Positions 56,420 through 64,000 of a DNA stretch of 64,000 bases are shown piece by piece. The notes beneath the pieces are model-generated. The model searched no databases and was not told the origin of the DNA. It saw only the letters and a list, made by a program, of their open reading frames with translations. Made by a program: the position numbers and the translations under genes. The stretch's first letter is position 1. The number at the start of each line of letters is the position of its first letter. Origin of the DNA: Haberlea rhodopensis (Eukaryota > Streptophyta > Magnoliopsida > Lamiales > Gesneriaceae). The DNA is taken from assembly GCA_907163345.1 (NCBI GenBank), contig CAJQUN010000335.1, positions 372,001-436,000 of the forward strand, written 5' to 3'.

Positions 56420-59017
56420 TTCCGAACAAGCACAATCATCCCGATCACCACCACTTTGGAATTTTTTTAGGTTTAAACATGCACCGAACATCCCGATCAC
56501 ATGAATAAACTAACAAAATTTTGAACAAGCTCGATCATCCCGAGCACCATCACTTAGGCAATTTTTTTAAGTTTAAACATGCACCGAACATCTCACATGA
56601 ATAAACTAAAAAAAACCCCGAACAAGCTCGATCATCCCGAGCATCAATAAAACATACTCGATCATTCAGAGCACAAATACTTAGTCCACTTTAGGTTCAA
56701 ATACAGATCAAACAGTCCGACCCCGCATTTAACCTGCCAACAATGGACTAGATCAACAAATTCAAACCCTCATCACATATGTCGAACATCCCGAGCATCA
56801 ATAAAACGTACTCGATCATCCTGAGAACAAATACTTAGTACCACTTTAGGTCCAAATACGGATCATACATTCCGACCCCCCATTTTCCCCCATTTATCCT
56901 GCCAACAATGGACTAGATCAAATAATTCAAACCCACATAACATATGCTCGAACATCCCGAGCATCAATAAAATGTACTCGATCATCCCGAGCACAAATAG
57001 TTAGTCCCACTTTAGGTTCAAGTACGGATCAGACATTCCGACCCCGCATTTAACCTGCCAACAATGGACTAGATCAAATAATTCAAATGCTCGAACATCC
57101 AGAGCACAAATACTTAGTCCCACTTTAAGTTCAAATATGGATTAGACATTCCGACCCCGCATTTAACCTGCCAACAATGGACTAGATCAAATAGTTCAAA
57201 CCCTCATCACATATGCTCGAACATCCCAATCACATGAATAAACTAACAAAATTCCGAACAAGCTCGATCATCCCGAGCACCACCACTTAGGCAATTTTTA
57301 GGTTTGAACATGCACCGAACATCCAGATCACATGAATAAACTAACAAAATTCCAAACAACCTCGATCTTCCCTACATCAATAAAACGTACTCGATCATCC
57401 CGAGCACAAATACTTATTCCCACTTTATGTTCAAATACGGATCAGACATTCCGACCCCGCATTTAACCTGCCAACAATAAACTAGATAAAATAATTCAAA
57501 CCCTCATCACATATGCTCGAACATCCCGAGCATCACATATGCTCGATCCCGAGCACAAATACTTAGTCAACTTTAGGTTCAAATACGGATCAAACATTCC
57601 GACCCCACATTTAACCTGCCAACAATGGACTAGATCAACTAAATCAAACTCTCATCACATATGCTCGAACATCCCGAGCATCAATAAAACATACTCGATC
57701 ATCCCGAGAACAAATACTTAGTCCCACTTTAGGTTCAAATACATATCAGATATTCCGACCCCGCATTTAACCTGCCAACAATGAACTAGATCAAATAATT
57801 CAAAGCCTCATCACATATGCTCGAACATCCCGAGCATCAATAAAACGTACTATATCATCCCGCACAAATACTTAGTCCCACTTTAGGTCCAAATACGAAT
57901 TAGACATTCCGACCCCGCATTTAACATGCCACCAATGGACTAGATCAAATAATTCAAACCCTAATCACATATGCTCTAACATCTCGAGCACAAATACTTA
58001 GTCCCACTTTATGTTCAAATACAGATCAGACATTCTGACCACGCATTTAACCTGCCAACAATGGACTAGATCAAATAATTCAAACCCTCATCACATATGG
58101 TTGAACATCCCGAGCATCAATAAAATGTACTCGATCATCTCGAGCACAAATACTTACTCCCACTTTAGGTTCACATACTGATCAGACATTCCGACTGCGT
58201 ACTTAACCTGCCAACAATGGACTAGATCTAGTAATTCAAACCCTAATCACATATGCTCTAACATCTCGAGCACAGATACTTAGTCTCACTTTATGTTCAA
58301 ATACGGATCAGACATTCTGAACCCGCATTTAACCTGCCAACAATGGACTAGATCAAATAAATCATACCCTCATCACATAAGGTTGAACATCCCGAGCATC
58401 AATAAAATGTACTCGATCATCTCGAGCATAAATACTTACTCCCACTTTAGGTTCAAATACTGATCAGACATTCCGACCGCGTACTTAACCTGCCAACAAT
58501 GGACTAGATCAAGTAATTCAAACCCTAATCTCATATGCTCTAAGATCTCGAGCACAAATACTTAGTCCACTTTAGGTTCAAATACGGATCAGACATTCCG
58601 ACCCCGCATTTAACCTGCCAACAATGGACTAGATCAAATAATTCAAACCCTCATCACATATGCTCGAACACCCCGAGAATAAATAAAACGTACTCGATCA
58701 TCCTGAGCACAAATATTTAGTCCACTTTAGGTTCAAATACGGATTAGACATTCCCGCCTTTAACCTGCCAACAATGGATTAAATCAAATAGTTCAAACCA
58801 TCATCACATATGCTAGAACATCCCGAGCATCAATAAAATGTATCGATCATCCATTGCACAAATACTTAGTCCACTTTAGGTTTAAATACAGATCAAACAT
58901 TCTGACCCCGCATTTAACCTGCCAACAATGGACTAGATCAAATAATTCAAATCCTCATCACATATGCTCGAACATCCCGTGCATCAATAAACATACTCGA
59001 CCATCCCGAGCACAAAT
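56420..59017. repeat. Satellite-like tandem array, unit about 156 bp, about 15 copies
   Basis: The unit holds CATTCCGACCCCGCATTTAA, CCTGCCAACAATGGACTAGA, TCACATATGCTCGAACATCC, CGAGCATCAATAAAACGTAC and TCGATCATCCCGAGCACAAA. The AATGGACTAGATCA landmark recurs at about 56737, 56904, 57058, 57171, 57472 (altered), 57620, 57776, 57931, 58057, 58216, 58338, 58494, 58619, 58768 and 58926. Spacing is near 155 bp, with some shorter units near 120 bp. The first 250 bp, and again 57230-57350, hold a variant unit of about 100 bp (GAACAAGCTCGATCATCCCG with TTTAGGTTTAAACATGCACC). Non-coding. The array is cut at its right end by Tekay C. Confidence 0.9.
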
Positions 59018-59587
59018 TGTAGGGTCTTCCTACCTTAACATCATCTTAATAACATATTAGGGCTAAACATGCCTTACTGACAGCTTACGGCTCCGGTTAT
59101 TACGTGAGTTATTAGAATTACAGGCCAAAATAAAACTTCAAGCAAAATTAATTACATTCTCAAATGAATGGCACTATAGAATTATACTACTCCTGGAGTA
59201 GAGACTATACCAAATCCTGAATCCTAATTCATAAGGCATCTCGAAGCTCACTTCTTCAACCCTGCCCATAGCCCTTCAAATCCAAATGTGTACCTACAGG
59301 AACAACCCATCGTGAGCATATTCGTCATTACTCAACATCATAGGATAATGGCATATAAATAAATGCATGAAGTAAATGGGTAACGTATACTTCCTGGTTA
59401 ATCACATTAACCCTCTTTGGTTGTCCCTGTTTCATGGTCCATGCATATAATCGTTAGTTCTCGACATAAATGATTAAAATCATACTTCACATATATGCTC
59501 ACAACAAATGGGACTGTCCGGGTTCCATTATGACAGCGGTATAGTTGGCCCCCTCGCTCGACATAACACATCATATGATACTCATCG

Positions 59588-59780
59588 CTACGCCTTGATA
59601 GCGGATGTATCTCTTTGTTCAGCGGATGATACCCCTCGCTACGCCTTGATAGCGGATGTACCCCCTCGCTTAGCGGATGATACCCATCGCTACACCTTGA
59701 TAGCGGATGTACCCCATCGCTCAGCGGATGATACCCATCGCTACACCTTGATAGCGGATGTACCCCATCGCTCATTTATG
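59588..59780. repeat. 51-bp tandem repeat, about 4 copies
   Basis: The unit is CTACGCCTTGATAGCGGATG plus TACCCCCTCGCTTAGCGGATGATACCCATCG. It occupies the LTR zone where Tekay A has ATC-rich and G-box repeats. The minus frame reads as a 17-residue repeat, an artefact. Confidence 0.85.
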
Positions 59781-59879
59781 TGAGCGGCAAGACCTTCCTC
59801 GCTTGCCCATAATAACCACCGGACATTCAACCATTCTTAAGAACATAGTTTCATATTCATCATAAACATCATAGCATCT

Positions 59880-60345
59880 TATAAACATCATCATCTTGTA
59901 AACATCATTATCATGTAAGCACTATCATCTTATAGACATCATCGTCTCATCATAATCGTTATAGTAACGTCATATCATCATCATTTATCGTAACATCATC
60001 GTAAGCATCTCTTCATCTTAATTCATCATAAACATCATCATCATTTATCATAACATCATCGTAAGCGTCATCGTAACTTATCATAAGCATCATCATCATT
60101 TATCATAACATCATCGTAAGCGTCATCGTAACTTATCATAAGCATCATCATCATTTATCATAACATCATCGTAAGCGTCTCTTCATCTTAATTCATTATG
60201 AAAATCATCTTTATTTATCAAGCATCTTATCATCTTTATTCATCATAAAATCATCTTTACTTATCAAGTATCTTATCATCTTTATTCATCATAAAATCAT
60301 CTTTACTTATCAAGTATCTTATCATCTTTATTCATCATACACATC
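59880..60345. repeat. ATC-rich tandem repeats
   Basis: Two sub-blocks. At about 60030-60180 is a unit with CATCATCATTTATCATAACA and TCATCGTAAGCGTC. At about 60200-60335 there are three copies of a unit of about 46 bp with ATCTTTATTCATCATAAAATCATC and TTTACTTATCAAGTATCTTATC. Confidence 0.8.
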
Positions 60346-60591
60346 ATCATAGCATCGTAAATTCTTATACAATCATAGTATGATCATAATATAGGAGTAT
60401 GGTTTACCGTCCGATGCCCGTACGTCTCTTACGTACCTTAATTCCAAAAATGGAGAAGTTGTAGAACTTTATCTCCTTGAAGCTGTGGGTACCTGGGATG
60501 GTTCTACATAACCATACAAATCGATATCAGAAGCTGATTATAGTCCAATATCCAAAAATCCCACAAAACATCAAAAATACACATTTTGGTG

Positions 60592-60806
60592 TCTCGCGAT
60601 CGATCTCCATGAAGTCCCGATCGATCGCGAGATCACACTGCCTCGTCCAACAAAATTTTCCAATTCGCGATCGATCGCCGAGTTTGCGCCGATCGATCGC
60701 GACCTCGCCGATCGATCGCGCCAAACTCGCGATCGATCGCTGAAGGCTACTGCTTTCTCCCCTGTAGCTCGCGATCGATCGGTGGAAGGTGCCGATCGAT
60801 CGCCGA
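60592..60806. repeat. CGATCGATCG palindrome cluster (8 units)
   Basis: Eight units, six of them intact; the first ends ATCTCC and the seventh ATCGGT. Unit order and spacing follow the A cluster although the spacers have changed. Confidence 0.92.
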
Positions 60807-61550
60807 GTCTTGTAGGTCCGATTTTTGGGCACTATTCATCCTTCTCCTTTCCCAACACAAACAAACTCAAATATCAAAACACCAACCATACCAAATCACT
60901 ACAAATCTTCAATAAACATCCTCATATAACCATAAATCATACCCCAACTACATACAACACATACTCAAAACAAACCCATTTCAAAACCCTCCAAAAACAT
61001 ATCAAACTCAAATAAAACTTTACAAAAACAACAATGAGGTATCCATACCTCTTGGGGACTCCAAATCTCCCAACAATTTCCACAAATCAAGTTTTTGGAA
61101 GGATTCCTCTTCTTCTTTAAGCCCAAAAACGAAAATGGAAGGGTTTTGGGTTGGGAAGGGATTTTGGGGATTTTTAAGAGTGATGGGTTAAAATGAATGA
61201 AGTGGGTTGGGTATAGTGGGGTATGGGTTAATTAAATTATACCCAATAACTAACATGGTGTATAAATTACCCCAATATGGTATTTTAAAAGCATTTTACA
61301 ACATGCTACAAACTTCCCTTAAATTCATGTTTTCTTCATAATTAACAATCAACATAATTAAATCATGTTAACACCTCATTTTCTAACACGCATAATATGC
61401 ACCCTGAAATGCAACCCTGGGTCACGCCTATCATGACTAACCATTTCAACATGATAATTAATTTCAACACGTAAATCAATTATCAACATAATTCATCATA
61501 TAAACATAATTAATGCCTTAATTGCAATTAATCATTTCGGGGGCATCACA

Positions 61551-61563
61551 TTACTCCCCTACT
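61551..61563 (-). other. Polypurine tract of Tekay C
   Basis: Minus-strand AGTAGGGGAGTAA, identical to that of A, with GATTTCGAGGACGAAATC upstream. Confidence 0.8.
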
Positions 61564-61620
61564 TATAAGATTTCGTCCTCGAAATCGCATGCACTTACCC
61601 CAAAAGAAACTAAACATAAA

Positions 61621-64000
61621 TCACATACCAGAGAATAGTTCCGGGTAGTGCTGTACCATATGCCGCTCCGTCTCCCACATAGCCTCCTTGACACCCCGAC
61701 GATCCCACTGAACTTTAATCATCGGTATAATCTTGCTTCGTAATCTGCGATCCTCATGATCCAGAATTCTGATCGGTCGTTCAACGCAGGATACATCTGA
61801 GTCCAACTGCACTTCAGTAGGCTGTAAAACATGAGACGGGTCTGGCTCATACTTCCGTAGCATAGAAACGTGGAAACATCATGAATCCCAGATAAGGACG
61901 GCGGTAGAGCCAAACGGTAGGCTACAGTACCGATACGCTGCAATACTTCATATGGATCAACATACCTCGGGGATAACTTTGCCCGCATACCGGAACGAAC
62001 TACACCCCTAAAGGGTGAGATTTTCAAGAAGACCCTGTCTCCTACTTGGAATGCTAGCGGCCGTCGCCGCTTGTTGGCATAGGCTGCTTGCCTATCCTGG
62101 GTCGCTTTCATCTTTTGGCGTATCAACTTAATCTTGTCTTACATATACTTAATCATATCCGGTTCTCCGACCGCTTTACTAGTCAAGTCCTCCCAATACA
62201 GCGATGACCTACATCGTCGTCCGTAAAGAGGAGTTATTTAAATGCTCGTCTGATAGCTGTTAATATAGGAGGACTCCATCAGTAGCACTGAATCTTGCCA
62301 CGGAGTATCAAACTCCTAAACACATGCCCTCGACATGTCCTCGAGCGTCTGAAGGGTACGCTCTGTCTGGCCGTCTGACTGAGGGTGATAAGCCGTACTC
62401 AGCATCACTTCTGTGCCCAAAGCTATCTGAAGACCCTCCCAGAAATATGGAGTAACCTTGGGTCTCTGTCAGACACAATCGAGACTGGAACCCCATGCAA
62501 CCTCACCACATCCCGCACATATAATTGGGTCATCTTTAGGTACGCAAAAGTCATACAGTAGGGGATTGAAGTGAGCTACCTTCGTTAGCCTATCCACGAT
62601 CACCCAGATCGCATCAAATCCAGAGGCCGTCCTTGGTAAGTGGGTCACAAAGTCCATAATGATATGTATCCACTTCCACTTAGGTACCTTCAAGCTCTTC
62701 AGCTCGCCACCAGGCCTCTGCCTTTCTGCCTTTACCTGTTGGCAGATCAAACATCTTTTAACGAAAGCGATCACATCGTGCTTCATGCGTCTCCACCAGA
62801 ACTGACCACTTAGGTCCTTATACATTTTTCTTCCTCCTGGGTGGATATTGAACCGACTACTATGAGCCCGCTCTAACATTCCTTTAAGCAACTCTGGCGT
62901 ATCTGGGACTACCCATCGGTTGTCCAATCTCAAGGAATCGTCCTCAGCCACTCTAACTTTGATGGCTGATCCCGAAGTACCAATAATGACCACCTCGGAA
63001 CCTCATTCTCTGACCTCTGGCTTTCCTGGTAATCTTGAATATGTCTGGCTCAATCAACAAGGTTGACACTCGCACTGGCGACGCGTCCACATCAAAGTCA
63101 TAGCCCAGATGGCAACAGAGGTCATCATCGCTGATAACACAAGCGTCCTCAGCAGTACACTTCACTTCCAAATTAAGGCGTCTGCTGTCAAATTGCCTAT
63201 TCAACTCAGCCTGTGTGAACAAAACTTCAGGCTCTTATAGTCCGTGTAGATGGCAAACGACGTACCATGCAAGTAATGCCTCCAAATCTTCAAGGCAAAT
63301 ATAATGGCTGCCAGCTCCAAATCATGGACTGGGTACCTAGCCTCATGTGGTTCAACTGCCTCGATGCATAAGCCACCACATGCTTATCTTGCATCAACAC
63401 ACGGTCCAAACCCTGCAGTGATGCAGTCGTGTACATAGCAAACTTCTTATCCTCAGAAGGAATTACCAATATAGGTGTCGTAGTCAAACGACGCTTCAAT
63501 TCTTGGAAGCTTTCCTCACAAGCTTCGGACCAATAGAACGGCACTCTTTTCTGAGTCAGCGGTGTCAGGGGCCTGTCAATCCCTAAGGATCTGGAGTACT
63601 GTTCTCAAGTGCTTCACGTGTTCCTCTTCAGTTCGAGAGTAAATGATCATATCGTCAATGAAAACTATGACGAAATGATCCAAATATGGTTGGGGTACCC
63701 TGTTCATCAGGCTCATAAATAGCTGGGGCATTCGTCACCCCAAAGGGCATGACTAAGAATCCGTAGTGCCCATATCTAGTCCGGAAAGCTGTCTTCTGTA
63801 CATCATCCTCTCGAACTCGAATCTGATGATACCCCGATCTCAGATCGATCTTACTGTAGAGCCCCGTACTCTGCAGTTGATCAAACAAATCATTAATCCT
63901 TAGAAACGGATACTTATTCTTCACTATGGCTTTGTTCAATTGTCTGTAATCGACGCGCAGCCGCATCGAACCATCTTTCCTCTTATCAAGAAAAACTGGT
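61621..64000 (-). pseudogene. Tekay C pol (RT-RNase H-integrase-chromodomain), broken and partial
   Basis: RT from the window edge has KIDLRSGYHQIRV, MPFGVTNAPA and FIDD (about 63655), with a frameshift after APAI near 63715. The same RT deletion as in A follows LQILRD near 63580. RNase H (63544-63196) has Thr for the first catalytic Asp (YTTASL, 63425-63427), a frameshift after YASRQL near 63355, and a private deletion of about 100 bp near 63196 that joins ELNR to the linker. The integrase (62993 downwards) keeps CLICQQVK and MDFVTHLP, then shifts frame near 62567. The Arg codon that is a stop in A is intact here (near 62217). The C-terminal part (62126-61621) is split by a frameshift near 61880 and ends ILDHEDRRLRSKIIPMIKVQW...WETE...YPELF, the Tekay chromodomain. 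Confidence 0.88.

Larger units (their letters stand above)
59018..61550 (-). mobile_element. 3' LTR of Tekay C
   Basis: Plus-strand TGTAGGGTCTTCC to GGGGGCATCACA, 2533 bp. The first about 450 bp and the stretch around the palindromes match the A LTR. The tandem-repeat zone between them is different. Confidence 0.9.
59018..64000 (-). mobile_element. Tekay/Del chromovirus 'C', 3' half, defective
   Basis: The 3' LTR (59018-61550) abuts the satellite array on the left. The internal region runs off the right edge of the window within RT. Sense is minus. It is closely related to A: the coding parts align almost base for base and share a deletion in RT, while much of the LTR has diverged. The immediate left flank is CAAAT; the other target duplication is outside. 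Confidence 0.92.

Noticed and set aside
59407..59783. Open frames of HPLSRCSDGY-type repeats on both strands
   Set aside because: The 51-bp LTR repeat is a multiple of three and gives open frames in both directions; no support as a gene.

Overview
This window is plant nuclear DNA, most likely from a eudicot. I infer this from the repertoire of repeats (Tekay/Del chromoviruses, SIRE-type Ty1/copia, Athila/Tat-type Ty3 derivatives, hAT elements, MITEs, a tRNA-derived SINE), from primer-binding sites that match plant initiator tRNA-Met, and from the only ordinary host gene, a FANTASTIC FOUR (FAF)-family gene at 10758-11582. I cannot name the species. I see no rRNA, tRNA or organellar gene.

Layout. 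1-3317: 3' end and 3' LTR of a Ty3 element (+), inserted in a broken SIRE-type copia gag (3318-4591, -) whose 5' LTR is 4638-5567. 5568-19072: a gene island holding the FAF gene, with AT-rich spacer, MITE-like and foldback elements, hAT remnants, two non-autonomous hATs with 8-bp target duplications, a SINE, and a diverged LTR of the copia family called U here. 19073-52948: a nested stack. The host is U, a small gag-only copia family. A SIRE-type element with almost no coding DNA (19138-38606) interrupts one U LTR. Inside it sit an Athila/Tat-type derivative (20132-27125, in its left LTR) and a Tekay element 'A' (27749-36497, in its internal region). A second Tekay element 'B' (38861-47191) lies further along the same U LTR. 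U then continues as a chain of LTRs sharing short internal segments. 52949-59017: an unidentified LTR-like segment, a broken intron-containing 'gypsy-type transposase' gene (54207-56297) and a satellite array of about 15 units. 59018-64000: a third Tekay element 'C' (-), which runs off the window.

How the parts relate. No transposon here appears able to move by itself. A and C share the same deletion in reverse transcriptase and the same frameshift, so they probably descend from one defective master that was mobilised in trans. B has a broken pol, including a change of the integrase catalytic Glu to Lys. The SIRE-type, U and Athila-type elements lack pol. The FAF gene has an intact open reading frame.

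The most unusual signal is a cluster of 7-9 CpG-rich palindromes built on CGATCGATCG in the LTR of every Ty3-type element seen, including two clades (Tekay and Athila/Tat) whose LTRs otherwise look unrelated. The Tekay A LTR also carries seven regularly spaced G-box motifs (CCACGTGG) in a 64-bp tandem repeat.
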